From the NCBI RefSeq assembly GCF_000744705.1, contig NZ_JQML01000001.1:8504017-8568016 (forward strand): a DNA stretch of 64,000 nucleotides, written 5' to 3'. Positions 15,906 to 23,942 of this stretch are shown piece by piece. Position 1 is the first letter of the stretch, and the number at the start of each line of letters is the position of its first letter. The notes beneath the pieces are model-generated. The model had not been told where the DNA came from. It searched no databases and was given only the letters and a program-made list of their open reading frames with translations. The translations under genes and the position numbers were made by a program. The DNA is from Streptacidiphilus albus JL83 (GTDB lineage: Bacteria; Actinomycetota; Actinomycetes; Streptomycetales; Streptomycetaceae).

Positions 15906-16354
15906 CCCCGCACCTGCACCGGCACCGGGCCGACGCCCCTGAACCCGGCCCCGGTTCCGAAGCCGTTCCCGGGCCCGGCGTGCGTGCGGAACTGCACGGC
16001 CGGGCGCTGCGCCTGACCGTCCATCTGGCCGACGGCGAGCAGTACCACCACCGTCCCGTCTACAGCGAGATCGTGCACCGGGCGCACCGGGCCGGGCTGG
16101 CCGGGGCGAGCGTCTTCCGGGGGATGGAGGGCTTCGGCCGCACCGCCCGGGCGATCCACACCACCCGGCTGCTCGACCTGGCCGACAACCTGCCGCTGCT
16201 GGTGGTGATCATCGACACGCCGGAGCGGATCCAGGCCTTCCTGCCCGAGCTGCGCGAGGTCAGCCCGCACAGCCTGGTCACCGTGGAGGAGGTCGGGCTG
16301 GTCCCGCCCGCCGACCCCGCCGCTCCGTCGCCGTCCCCCCGGAGGAACCGCTGA
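15902..16354 (+). CDS. DUF190 family protein
   Basis: A 150-residue cytosolic protein. The DUF190 domain (about residues 33-135) is a PII-like ferredoxin fold, recognisable from the PVYSEIVHRAHRAGLAGASV helix and the GMEGFG glycine turn, ending with PLLVVIIDTPERI. The family commonly lies between crcB genes and is thought to modulate or respond to fluoride stress; its ligand is not settled. It is translationally coupled on both sides (ATGA with crcB-1, TGATG with crcB-2), so the three products are made together. Confidence 0.88.
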   Translation: MTPHLHRHRADAPEPGPGSEAVPGPGVRAELHGRALRLTVHLADGEQYHHRPVYSEIVHRAHRAGLAGASVFRGMEGFGRTARAIHTTRLLDLADNLPLLVVIIDTPERIQAFLPELREVSPHSLVTVEEVGLVPPADPAAPSPSPRRNR

Positions 16355-16722
16355 TGCCCGTCCTGATGGTCTTTCTCGGCGGCATGATCGGGGCCCCGGT
16401 GCGCTTCCTGACCGACAGGTTCGTCCAGTCCCGCCACGACGGCGTCTTTCCCTGGGGCACCTTCGCCATCAACGTCTCCGGCGCCTTCATCCTCGGCGCC
16501 GTCGGCGCCGGCGTCGCCCACCACCACCTGGGGGCGAACGTCAGCCTGCTGCTGGGCACCGGCTTCTGCGGCGGCCTGACCACCTTCTCGACCTTCTCCT
16601 TCGAGACCGTACGGCTGATGGAGGACGGCTCGCTGGCCGAGGCCGGGCTGAACGTCGTCGGCAGCCTGGCCTTCGGGCTGGGGGCGGCGGCCCTCGGCTT
16701 CGCCCTCGTCGGCTGGCTGTGA
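16354..16722 (+). CDS. crcB: CrcB/FEX fluoride channel, second copy
   Basis: A 122-residue, four-helix membrane protein of normal Fluc size. It has GGMIGAPVRFLTDR, WGTFAINVSGAFILG with the pore Asn, and GGLTTFSTFSFET. With the first copy it probably makes a heterodimeric fluoride exporter, as in other Gram-positive paired-crcB loci. It lacks the N-terminal extension of copy one. Start codon overlaps the DUF190 stop. Confidence 0.93.
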   Translation: MPVLMVFLGGMIGAPVRFLTDRFVQSRHDGVFPWGTFAINVSGAFILGAVGAGVAHHHLGANVSLLLGTGFCGGLTTFSTFSFETVRLMEDGSLAEAGLNVVGSLAFGLGAAALGFALVGWL

Positions 16723-16811
16723 CCGGACCGCTCCGCACCCCCTTCGGAGCCGTGGCCGTACCCTGATCGGGAAAGGGGGGCGGCGGCGCAGGGGATCGGA
16801 CATGTGCCCGC

Positions 16812-16817
16812 CACAAT
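16812..16817 (+). promoter_or_regulatory. -10-like box of a leaderless transcript
   Basis: CACAAT is exactly 6 nt before GTG 16824; no ribosome-binding site is present. Confidence 0.5.
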
Positions 16818-16823
16818 CGGACG

Positions 16824-17801
16824 GTGGAGCAAGGAACACTGATCCAGAACCGGTACCGGCTGATCGGCCTGCTGGGCCGGGGCGGTATGGGGGAGGTCTG
16901 GCGGGCCGAGGACGAGGCGCTGGGGCGCAATGTCGCGGTCAAGTGCCTGCGGGCCGGTGTGGCCGTGCACGACCCCAAGCAGGCCGAGCTGCAGCGCGAG
17001 CGGTTCCGGCGCGAGGCCCGGGTCGCGGCCGGACTGCAGCACCCCGGCATCACCGTGGTCCACGACTTCGGCGAGTCGGACGGGGTGCTGTTCCTGGTGA
17101 TGGAGCTGGTGGACGGCCGCGACCTGGGCCAGATCCTGGACGACAGCCCGGGGCGGCGGCTGTCCGTGGACGCGGCCGTCAACACCGCCCGGCAGATCGC
17201 CTCGGCCCTGGCCTACACCCACGCCCGCAATGTGATCCACCGCGACCTCAAGCCGCCGAACCTGATCCGCACCAGGGACGGGGGGTTGAAGATCTGCGAC
17301 TTCGGGATCGCCCGGCTCGGCGGCGGCGTCGGCATCACCGCCCGCTTCGGGGACGGCAGTCCGGTCGGCACGCCGTGCTACATGTCCCCGGAGCAGATCG
17401 ACGGCAGCGACCTCGACGCCCGCAGCGACCTCTACTCCTTCGGCTGCGTGCTCTACGAACTGCTGATCGGGCACCCGCCGTTCTCGGTCGGTGACCCGCT
17501 GTTCATCATGCTGGACCACCGCGACACCCCGCCCCGGCCGCCGCGCGAGCTGCGCCCGGAGATCCCGGAGCCGCTGGCGCGGATCGTGCTGGACCTGCTG
17601 GCCAAGCGGCCGGAGGACCGGCCGGCGGACGCCATGGCGGTGCTGCGCAGCCTCAACCCGGTGGCCGCGACGCTGCGTGCCCGCCCGGCCGAACTGCCGG
17701 ACTGGGCCCGGGGGATGGGTCCGGTCCCGGTCTCGCTGCTGCGGCTCGCGCCGGAGCTGCGGAGCGTCTCCGAGCTGACCCGCAGCTGGCCCCGCGGCTG
17801 A
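16824..17801 (+). CDS. Hanks-type serine/threonine protein kinase, soluble
   Basis: A 325-residue kinase. The glycine loop is G-R-G-G-M-G-E-V (18-25), ATP-binding lysine K40, catalytic H-R-D at 139-141, and D-F-G from D159, followed by an activation segment with GTPCYMSPEQ. The kinase domain fills about residues 11-275; the short tail has no transmembrane helix, PASTA or other sensor domain, unlike the PknB group. It should act in the cytosol on unknown partners. It stands alone after the fluoride operon and is probably translated from a leaderless mRNA. Confidence 0.93.
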   Translation: MEQGTLIQNRYRLIGLLGRGGMGEVWRAEDEALGRNVAVKCLRAGVAVHDPKQAELQRERFRREARVAAGLQHPGITVVHDFGESDGVLFLVMELVDGRDLGQILDDSPGRRLSVDAAVNTARQIASALAYTHARNVIHRDLKPPNLIRTRDGGLKICDFGIARLGGGVGITARFGDGSPVGTPCYMSPEQIDGSDLDARSDLYSFGCVLYELLIGHPPFSVGDPLFIMLDHRDTPPRPPRELRPEIPEPLARIVLDLLAKRPEDRPADAMAVLRSLNPVAATLRARPAELPDWARGMGPVPVSLLRLAPELRSVSELTRSWPRG

Positions 17802-17810
17802 CGGACTGAA

Positions 17811-17827
17811 TCTGACTATCAGTCAGA
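17811..17827. promoter_or_regulatory. Palindromic operator upstream of the nitronate monooxygenase/acyl-CoA ligase operon
   Basis: TCTGACT-ATC-AGTCAGA, a 7-bp perfect inverted repeat with a 3-nt spacer, 43 nt before the operon start. The shape fits a TetR-family site; no regulator gene is adjacent. Confidence 0.6.
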
Positions 17828-17869
17828 TAATCTCTTCCGGTCTGGCGACCGCTGCGTCATGCTGCCGCC

Positions 17870-18979
17870 ATGAGGACGGAACTCAGCGAACGGCTCGGTA
17901 TCGAGCACGCCATCTTCGGCTTCACGCCCTTCCCGGCCGTGGCCGCCGCGATCACCAGGGCCGGCGGACTCGGCGTCCTCGGGGCCGTCCGCTACGGCGC
18001 GGCCGAGGAGCTGGCCAAGGACCTCGACTGGATGGACGCCCATGTCGGCGGCCTGCCCTACGGGGTCGACGTGGTGATGCCGGCCCGCAAGGTCGAGAAC
18101 GTCACCGTCGCCGACGTCGAGGCGATGATCCCCGAGGGGCACCGCGCCTTCGTCCGGGAGACCCTGGCCCGCTACGGCGTCCCGGAACTGCCCGAGGGGC
18201 AGCGGGCCGGCTGGCGGATCACCGGCTGGATGGAGGAGGTCGCCCGCTCCCACGCCGACGTCGCCCTCGAACACCCGATCAGCCTGCTGGCCAGCGCGCT
18301 GGGCCCGCCGCCCGCCGACATCATCGACCGCGCCCACGCCGCCGGGGTGCCGGTCGCGGCGCTGGCCGGCAGCGCCCGGCACGCCCGGCGCCACGCCGAG
18401 GCGGGCGTCGACATCGTGGTCGCCCAGGGCCACGAGGCCGGCGGCCACACCGGCGAGATCGGCACCATGGTGCTGGTCCCCGAGATCGTCTCCGCCGTCT
18501 CCCCGCTGCCGGTGCTCGCGGCCGGCGGCATCGGCAGCGGCGCCCAGGCCGCCGCCGGGCTCGCCCTCGGCGCCCAGGGGGTCTGGCTCGGATCGGTCTG
18601 GCTCACCGTCACCGAGTCCGAGCTCGCCTCGCCGGTGCTGCGGGCCAAGCTGCTCGCGGCCGGCTCCGGCGACACCGTCCGCTCCCGCTCGCTCACCGGC
18701 AAGCCCGCCCGGCAGCTGCGCACCGAGTGGACCGACGCCTGGGACGCCGCGGACGGCCCGGGCACCCTGCCGATGCCGCTCCAGGGCCTGCTGGTGGCCG
18801 ACGCCCTCAGCCGGATCCAGACCTATGAGGCGCCGGAGCTGATCGGCACCCCGGTCGGGCAGATCGTCGGCCAGATGTCCGCGGAGCGGCCGGTCGCGGC
18901 CGTGGTGGACGAACTCACCCGGGGCTTCGAAGACGCCGTCGCCCGACTCGAACGGATCGCAGGGAGGGCTCACCGATGA
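17870..18979 (+). CDS. Nitronate monooxygenase / FMN-dependent (IMPDH-like TIM barrel) oxidoreductase
   Basis: A 369-residue FMN enzyme. The phosphate-binding motif is in VLAAGGIGSGAQAAAGLALGA, and the catalytic G-H-E-A-G-G-H-T segment is intact. Annotated generally as nitronate monooxygenase or 2-nitropropane dioxygenase, but relatives next to acyl-CoA ligases in actinobacteria (such as IpdC of steroid degradation) act on CoA thioesters. The stop overlaps the acyl-CoA ligase start by ATGA, so the two functions belong to one pathway, likely fatty-acid or steroid-side-product catabolism. A palindromic operator precedes it. Confidence 0.88.
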   Translation: MRTELSERLGIEHAIFGFTPFPAVAAAITRAGGLGVLGAVRYGAAEELAKDLDWMDAHVGGLPYGVDVVMPARKVENVTVADVEAMIPEGHRAFVRETLARYGVPELPEGQRAGWRITGWMEEVARSHADVALEHPISLLASALGPPPADIIDRAHAAGVPVAALAGSARHARRHAEAGVDIVVAQGHEAGGHTGEIGTMVLVPEIVSAVSPLPVLAAGGIGSGAQAAAGLALGAQGVWLGSVWLTVTESELASPVLRAKLLAAGSGDTVRSRSLTGKPARQLRTEWTDAWDAADGPGTLPMPLQGLLVADALSRIQTYEAPELIGTPVGQIVGQMSAERPVAAVVDELTRGFEDAVARLERIAGRAHR

Positions 18980-20547
18980 ACGACACCGGATCCACCGCCC
19001 CCGCCGTCGGCTTCTGGGCCCAGGCCGCCGCCGACCCCGGCCGGCCCGCGCTGGTCGCCCCCGACGGCACCCCCTGGACCGCGGGCGAGCTGCTGGCCGA
19101 CGCCAACCGGCTGGTGCACGGGCTGCGCGAGGCCGGGCTCGGGCGGGGCGACGCCTTCGCGGTGGTCCTGCCCAACGGCCCGGAGCTGGTCACCGCCTTC
19201 CTCGCGGCGACCCAGGCCGGCTTCTACCTGGTCCCGGTCAACCACCACCTGGTGGGCCCGGAGATCGCCTGGATCGTCGCCGACAGCGGCGCCAAGGTGC
19301 TGATCGCCCACGCCCGCTACGCCGAGGCGGTCACCGCCGCCGCCGACGGGGCCGGACTGCCCAAGGAGCACCGCTACGCGGTGGGCGAGCTGCCCGGCTT
19401 CCGGCCCTGGGCGGAGCTGCTGGCGGACCGCTCCGCCGACACCCCGGAGGCCCGGACCGCCGGCTGGGTGATGAACTACACCTCCGGCACCACCGGCCGT
19501 CCGCGCGGCATCCGCCGTCCACTGCCCGGGATCCCGCCCGAACACCCGGGCCTCGGCGGCTTCCTGGGCATCTTCGGGATCCGCGCGGGCGGGGACGACG
19601 TCCACCTGGTCTGCTCGCCGCTCTACCACACGGCGGTGCTCCAGTTCGCCGGCGCCTCGCTGCACCTGGGCCACCCGGTGGTGCTGATGGACCGGTGGAC
19701 GCCGGAGGAGATGCTGCGGCTGATGGACCGTCACCGGATCACCGATACCCATATGGTGCCCACCCAGTTCCACCGGCTGCTGGCGCTGCCGGCCGAGGTC
19801 CGCGCCCGCTACGACGTCTCCGCCATGCGGCACGCCATCCACGGCGCCGCCCCCTGCCCGGAGCACGTGAAGCGGGCGATGATCGACTGGTGGGGCGAGT
19901 GCGTCGAGGAGTACTACGCGGCCAGTGAGGGCGGCGGCACCTACGCCACCGCCCGGGAGTGGCTGGAGCGCCCCGGCACGGTCGGCCGGCCCTGGCCGAT
20001 CAGCGAGATCGCGGTGCTGGACGAGGCCGGCGAGCCGCTGCCCAGCGGTGAACTCGGCACCGTCTACCTGAAGATGAACACCGGTGGCTTCAGCTACCAC
20101 AAGGACGAGGAGAAGACCCGGCAGAGCCGGGTCGGCGGCTTCTTCACCGTCGGCGACCTGGGCTACCTGGACGCGGACGGCTACCTCTACCTCCGGGACC
20201 GCAAGATCGACATGATCATCTCGGGCGGGGTGAACATCTACCCGGCCGAGGTGGAGTCCGCGCTGCTGGCCCACCCGGCGGTGGCCGACGCCGCCGCCTT
20301 CGGCATCCCCAACGACGACTGGGGCGAGGAGGTCAAGGCCGTGGTGGAGCCGGTGCCGGACCACGTTCCGGGCCCCGGGCCGGAGTTGGCGGCGGAGATC
20401 CTGGCCCACTGCGAGCGGCTGCTGGCGAAGTACAAGTGCCCGCGCTCGGTGGACTTCGTGGTGGAGCTGCCCCGCGACCCCAACGGCAAGCTCTACAAGC
20501 GCCGGCTGCGCGACCCCTACTGGGAGGGCCGGACCCGGCAGGTGTGA
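18976..20547 (+). CDS. Acyl-CoA synthetase (FadD4-like, ANL superfamily)
   Basis: A 523-residue adenylate-forming ligase. Motif A3 is MNYTSGTTGRPRGI, A5 lies in EEYYAASEGGG, A7-A8 are GDLGYLDADGYLYLRDR and K-I-D-M-I-I-S-G-G-V-N-I-Y, and the A10 lysine is in DPNGKLYKRRL. It activates a carboxylic acid to its CoA ester with ATP. Coupling to the nitronate-monooxygenase-like gene, and the nearby KstR-site acyl-CoA dehydrogenase, suggest a lipid or steroid intermediate as substrate. The stop codon lies inside a strong hairpin at 20534-20557. Confidence 0.92.
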   Translation: MNDTGSTAPAVGFWAQAAADPGRPALVAPDGTPWTAGELLADANRLVHGLREAGLGRGDAFAVVLPNGPELVTAFLAATQAGFYLVPVNHHLVGPEIAWIVADSGAKVLIAHARYAEAVTAAADGAGLPKEHRYAVGELPGFRPWAELLADRSADTPEARTAGWVMNYTSGTTGRPRGIRRPLPGIPPEHPGLGGFLGIFGIRAGGDDVHLVCSPLYHTAVLQFAGASLHLGHPVVLMDRWTPEEMLRLMDRHRITDTHMVPTQFHRLLALPAEVRARYDVSAMRHAIHGAAPCPEHVKRAMIDWWGECVEEYYAASEGGGTYATAREWLERPGTVGRPWPISEIAVLDEAGEPLPSGELGTVYLKMNTGGFSYHKDEEKTRQSRVGGFFTVGDLGYLDADGYLYLRDRKIDMIISGGVNIYPAEVESALLAHPAVADAAAFGIPNDDWGEEVKAVVEPVPDHVPGPGPELAAEILAHCERLLAKYKCPRSVDFVVELPRDPNGKLYKRRLRDPYWEGRTRQV

Positions 20548-20557
20548 ACCTGCCGGG
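20534..20557. terminator. Hairpin across the acyl-CoA synthetase stop codon
   Basis: CCCGGCAGGT-GTGA-ACCTGCCGGG, perfect 10-bp stem with a 4-nt loop. The stop codon is in the loop/stem boundary. Confidence 0.6.
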
Positions 20558-20580
20558 CCGGGCCCGAGGCCGGCGGAGCC

Positions 20581-20601
20581 GACGTCAGCTCGGCTGACGT
20601 C
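20581..20601. terminator. Bidirectional terminator between convergent genes
   Basis: GACGTCAGC-TCG-GCTGACGTC, perfect 9-bp stem with a 3-nt loop, directly before the chitosanase stop. Confidence 0.65.
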
Positions 20602-20604
20602 CAC

Positions 20605-21486
20605 TCACACCGGGCTGCCGGAGCTGCGCTTGGGGATGGTGAAGTCGAAGTCGGCGCCGACCTTCAGCGGCAGCGGCAGGGTCCACTCACCGGCCGAGGC
20701 CATCGCCTGGAGCGCCTGCACCCGGTCGACCGACGAGGGCCAGTCGGACTTGCGGCCGGGGGTCTTCGGGTTCTTCAGGTGGGCCGTGCGGACCACGTTG
20801 AACTGGGCCAGCCAGGTGTGCTCGTTGACGCCGGTGGCCGGGGTGCCGCCCTCGTCCTTGGTGGTCTCGGCGGCCAGCACCAGCAGCCCGTCCGGGCTGT
20901 CCGGGGCGCCGTCCGGGCCCATCTCCACGGCGGTGTCGAAGAAGTCGGCCACCCCGAGCGCGGTGGTCAGGCCGACCTTCTTGGCCTCGGCCAGCGCCGG
21001 GTCCAGGTAGTAGGTGTGTGCCTGCTCGAACTGGGCCTGGATGAACACCGGGTCCTTGGCGGCCTTCTGCCAGGCGGCGACGAATCCGCTGAGGCCGGTG
21101 TGGGCGTCGCTGCCGGCGTCGGCGAGCTTCTTCAGCGCCGGCAGGTAGCTCGCCAGCGGGTTGTTGGGCTCCTGGGAGTCGTAGTAGCTGACCAGGTTGA
21201 CGTCGTCGCTGGTCTGGGTGCAGAAGCCGATGTAGCCGGCGGTGTAGCCGCAGCCGTCGTTGTAGTCCTCGATGTCGGCGAACCCGCTGGTGATGTCGCC
21301 GTTCTCGAAGACGTTGGTGATCTCGTCGACGGCGTACTGCTGGTCGGTGCTGAGGCTGAGGGTGGCGGCGGCGGCCTTGGCCGCGGCCGGGCGGGCGGCG
21401 GCGTTGGCGGGGACCAGGGAGGCGGTCCCGATCCCGGCTGCCATGACCATGACAGCAGTACAGGCGGCGCGTGTGCGGAGGCTCAT
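20605..21486 (-). CDS. Secreted chitosanase, glycoside hydrolase family 46
   Basis: A 293-residue secreted enzyme that cleaves chitosan. Residues 1-30 are a Sec signal peptide (Arg-containing n-region, hydrophobic core, A-N-A-A cleavage region). The catalytic acid is E61 in NVFENGD, and the catalytic aspartate is D77 in YNDGCGYTAG, matching E22 and D40 of the Streptomyces N174 enzyme; IGFCT follows as in the family. The spacing between the two is 16 rather than 18 residues, a small loop deletion. Expression is probably controlled through the palindrome at 21525-21549. Confidence 0.93.
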   Translation of the reverse strand: MSLRTRAACTAVMVMAAGIGTASLVPANAAARPAAAKAAAATLSLSTDQQYAVDEITNVFENGDITSGFADIEDYNDGCGYTAGYIGFCTQTSDDVNLVSYYDSQEPNNPLASYLPALKKLADAGSDAHTGLSGFVAAWQKAAKDPVFIQAQFEQAHTYYLDPALAEAKKVGLTTALGVADFFDTAVEMGPDGAPDSPDGLLVLAAETTKDEGGTPATGVNEHTWLAQFNVVRTAHLKNPKTPGRKSDWPSSVDRVQALQAMASAGEWTLPLPLKVGADFDFTIPKRSSGSPV

Positions 21487-21524
21487 CAGCGGGGGTTGCC
21501 CTTCGCGTGGGGAAGTCGGCGACT

Positions 21525-21549
21525 CTCGTTAGGAAAGCTTCCTAACGAG
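21525..21549. promoter_or_regulatory. Palindromic operator of the chitosanase gene (CsnR-like site)
   Basis: A perfect 11-bp inverted repeat CTCGTTAGGAA / TTCCTAACGAG around AGC, 39 nt upstream of the chitosanase ATG. It resembles the palindromic element reported in front of Streptomyces chitosanase genes, bound by the ROK-family repressor CsnR. No csnR gene lies in this window. A TTGATG at 21554-21559 on the minus strand may be the -35. Confidence 0.7.
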
Positions 21550-21712
21550 GTTTCATCAAGCTTCGTCCGCTGTCGGATTCCTGTCAAGAGTCTGGACGGG
21601 GCGCGGATCCGACCGGGTGCCGTGCCGCTGCTGCCCGTTCCGCCGCTGCCCGGAAGCAGTCGGCGCGGGAGCGTGTAAGCCTGGTCCGAGCGTGGCAGGA
21701 AGCAGGCAGTCA

Positions 21713-21738
21713 GCAGTAGGTGCACGCAGTAGGTGCAC
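21713..21738 (+). repeat. Tandem 13-bp direct repeat upstream of the DJ-1 gene
   Basis: GCAGTAGGTGCAC occurs twice head to tail, 45 nt before the ATG at 21783. Could be an activator site or simple slippage product; the rest of the 21550-21782 interval shows no gene. Confidence 0.5.
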
Positions 21739-21782
21739 CCGGCAAGGACCGAGAGCGACGGACGAAGGGTTGGCCCCGGACC

Positions 21783-22349
21783 ATGGCAGCAAGGATCCTG
21801 ATCATCACCGGCGACGCGGCGGAGTCACTGGAGGTCCTCTACCCCTACCAGCGGCTCCGGGAGGAGGGCTACGAGGTCCACCTCGCCGCGCCGCAGCGCC
21901 GCACGCTGCAGTTCGTCGTCCACGACTTCGTCGACGGCTTCGACACCTACACCGAGAAGCCCGGCTACACCTGGCCCGCCGACATCGCCTTCGCCGACGT
22001 CGACCCGGCGGAGTACGCCGCCGTGGTGATCCCCGGCGGCCGGGCCCCCGAGTACCTGCGCAACAACGCCGAGGTGCAGCGGATCGTCCGGCACTTCTTC
22101 GAGTCGGACAAGCCGGTCGCGCAGATCTGCCACGGTCCGCTGATCACCGCCGCGACCGGCAGCCTGAGCGGCCGCCGCAGTGCCGCCTACCCCGCCCTGG
22201 CCCCGGACGTCCTCGCGGCCGGCGGCGACTTCGTGGACAGCGAGGCGGTGGTGGACGGCGTGCTGGTCTCCGCCCGCGCCTGGCCGGACCACCCGGCCTG
22301 GATGCGCGCCTTCCTGGAGGTGCTGCGGAGCAAGGCGCCGGTGCAGTAG
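21783..22349 (+). CDS. DJ-1/PfpI family protein
   Basis: A 188-residue protein of the class I glutamine-amidotransferase-like fold. The nucleophile elbow is A-Q-I-C-H-G-P with Cys116 and His117, and the assisting glutamate is in AESLEVLYP near residue 17. Members act as glyoxalase III/deglycase-like enzymes, chaperones or peptidases; the activity here cannot be told apart by sequence. Start fixed at ATG 21783 by the family N-terminus MAARILIITGD. It is convergent with the GH47 gene. Confidence 0.9.
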   Translation: MAARILIITGDAAESLEVLYPYQRLREEGYEVHLAAPQRRTLQFVVHDFVDGFDTYTEKPGYTWPADIAFADVDPAEYAAVVIPGGRAPEYLRNNAEVQRIVRHFFESDKPVAQICHGPLITAATGSLSGRRSAAYPALAPDVLAAGGDFVDSEAVVDGVLVSARAWPDHPAWMRAFLEVLRSKAPVQ

Positions 22350-22365
22350 TCGCCCGGACGGGGGA

Positions 22366-23808
22366 TCAGCCGGGCAGCAGGCCCCGGAGCACCTTGCCCT
22401 CGGTGGACAGCAGGCCGCGGCGGTAGTCGAAGCGCGGCGTGCCGGAGAACATCAGCCACAGGTACTTGAGGTTCTCCGCGAACCAGTAGGCCGGGGTCAG
22501 GTCGCCCGGCTGCATCCCCCGCACCGTCACATCGCCGCAGACGGTGTAGCCGCCGGCCACCCGCTGGCTCTCCGCCATCGAGCGGAACCAGCGGTAGGCC
22601 GTCTGCCGGTAGTACCCGTCCCCGGTGATCCGCCACAGGTCGAAGGCCGAGTTGGGGTACTCGGGCCGCAGTTGGTTGCCCCGGTCGACGGCGGCCAGGT
22701 CGGTGTAGTCCAGGGTCTCCGGCAGTACCGGGTGCCGGTCCAGCGCGGCCGTCCAGGAGCGGTAGTAGTCGGCGCCGGTCTGCAGGAAGCCGCCCTTGCC
22801 GAGCAGTCCGGCGTAGAAGGCCGCGAGTTCGGACTGTCGGGGCGGGCCGACCGGGCGGCCGGTCCGGTGGTCCACCGAGCGGAACCAGAGCAGGCCGTCG
22901 GCCCGCACCGACTGCCGGGCCAGCACCGGCCTGGTCAGCAACTGGAACCAGTCCGTCAGTTGACGGTTCTTCAGCAGTGCTCCGCCGCCCCAGAGGTACT
23001 CGTAGAAGGAGTCCACCGGGGGATTGGGCGCGACCGAGGCCGGGTCGACCCAGCGCCCGGTCTCCGCGTTCAGCGAGGTGCCCAGCAGGTCGAGCGAGCT
23101 GCGCCGGTCCAGCACCGCCGTGTAGGCCCGCATCGAGGCGTCGAGGTAGCGGTCGTCCCCGGTCAGCCGGGACAGCTCGCCGAACTCCATCACGCTCGTC
23201 CCCGCCTGGGCCAGCGCCACCGTGGTGCCCTGTACCGCCCCGGTGCGCAGGTTGACCGTGGTGTACGGGATGCCGGTGGGGGAGCGGGTGAACGCGGGCA
23301 GCAGTCGGTCGGCGAACTCCCGGGCGCGCGCCAGCAGGCTGCCCCGGCCGGTCGCGTGGTAGCCCGCGACCAGCCCGCCGACCAGCCGGATCACCGCCTC
23401 GAAGACCTCGACCTCGGCGTCCTGGGCCGGGTCGAGGTGGGCCTCGATCCAGTCGCAGGACTCGGCCAGGTCGGTGTCCAGCCCCATCAGGTAGAGGGTG
23501 TCCAGGGCCTCGACGATGGACAGGCCGAAGGTCCGGCCCGGCGCGAAGAAGTCGTGGTGCCTGCCGCTGACCGGGCACACCTCGTCGTAGCCCCAGGCCG
23601 CGGCGGTGTAGCCGCGCCAGCCGTGCAGGAACTCCGTCCGTACTTCGGCGGCGATCCGGGCGCCGTCGGGGAGCGGCGCGGCGGCGGCGCGCGGCACGGC
23701 GACGGGGCGCGGCACGGCGGTGGCTCGGCCGGCGACGGCGGGGACCAGTGCGGCTCCGGCGGTGGCGGTGAGCAGCGAGCGGCGGGTGAAGGTGGAGTTC
23801 GGGCCCAT
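22366..23808 (-). CDS. Tat-exported glycoside hydrolase family 47 alpha-mannosidase
   Basis: A 480-residue secreted protein. The N-terminus has a twin-arginine signal (T-R-R-S-L-L then a hydrophobic stretch to about residue 32). GH47 landmarks are all present in order: EALDTLYLMGL, FEAVIRLVGGLVAGY, IPYTTVNLRTG, SVMEFGELSRLTGD, DSFYEYLWGGG, LRPEYPNSAFDLWRITGD and ENLKYLWLMF. GH47 enzymes are Ca2+-dependent inverting alpha-1,2-mannosidases, best known in eukaryotic glycoprotein trimming; bacterial members are uncommon. It may attack fungal or plant mannans or glycoproteins outside the cell. Confidence 0.88.
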   Translation of the reverse strand: MGPNSTFTRRSLLTATAGAALVPAVAGRATAVPRPVAVPRAAAAPLPDGARIAAEVRTEFLHGWRGYTAAAWGYDEVCPVSGRHHDFFAPGRTFGLSIVEALDTLYLMGLDTDLAESCDWIEAHLDPAQDAEVEVFEAVIRLVGGLVAGYHATGRGSLLARAREFADRLLPAFTRSPTGIPYTTVNLRTGAVQGTTVALAQAGTSVMEFGELSRLTGDDRYLDASMRAYTAVLDRRSSLDLLGTSLNAETGRWVDPASVAPNPPVDSFYEYLWGGGALLKNRQLTDWFQLLTRPVLARQSVRADGLLWFRSVDHRTGRPVGPPRQSELAAFYAGLLGKGGFLQTGADYYRSWTAALDRHPVLPETLDYTDLAAVDRGNQLRPEYPNSAFDLWRITGDGYYRQTAYRWFRSMAESQRVAGGYTVCGDVTVRGMQPGDLTPAYWFAENLKYLWLMFSGTPRFDYRRGLLSTEGKVLRGLLPG

Positions 23809-23942
23809 GGTGTGTGGACGATAGTGTCGCGCTCACCGCGCAGCGCGGAGCCCGCCGTCCGGCGTGGCGCGGGTGAACCGGGGCTGAGCTGGGACGATGC
23901 TGTCCGTGGGGGACCACGGGTCACCCGTTGGGAGGACGGACC

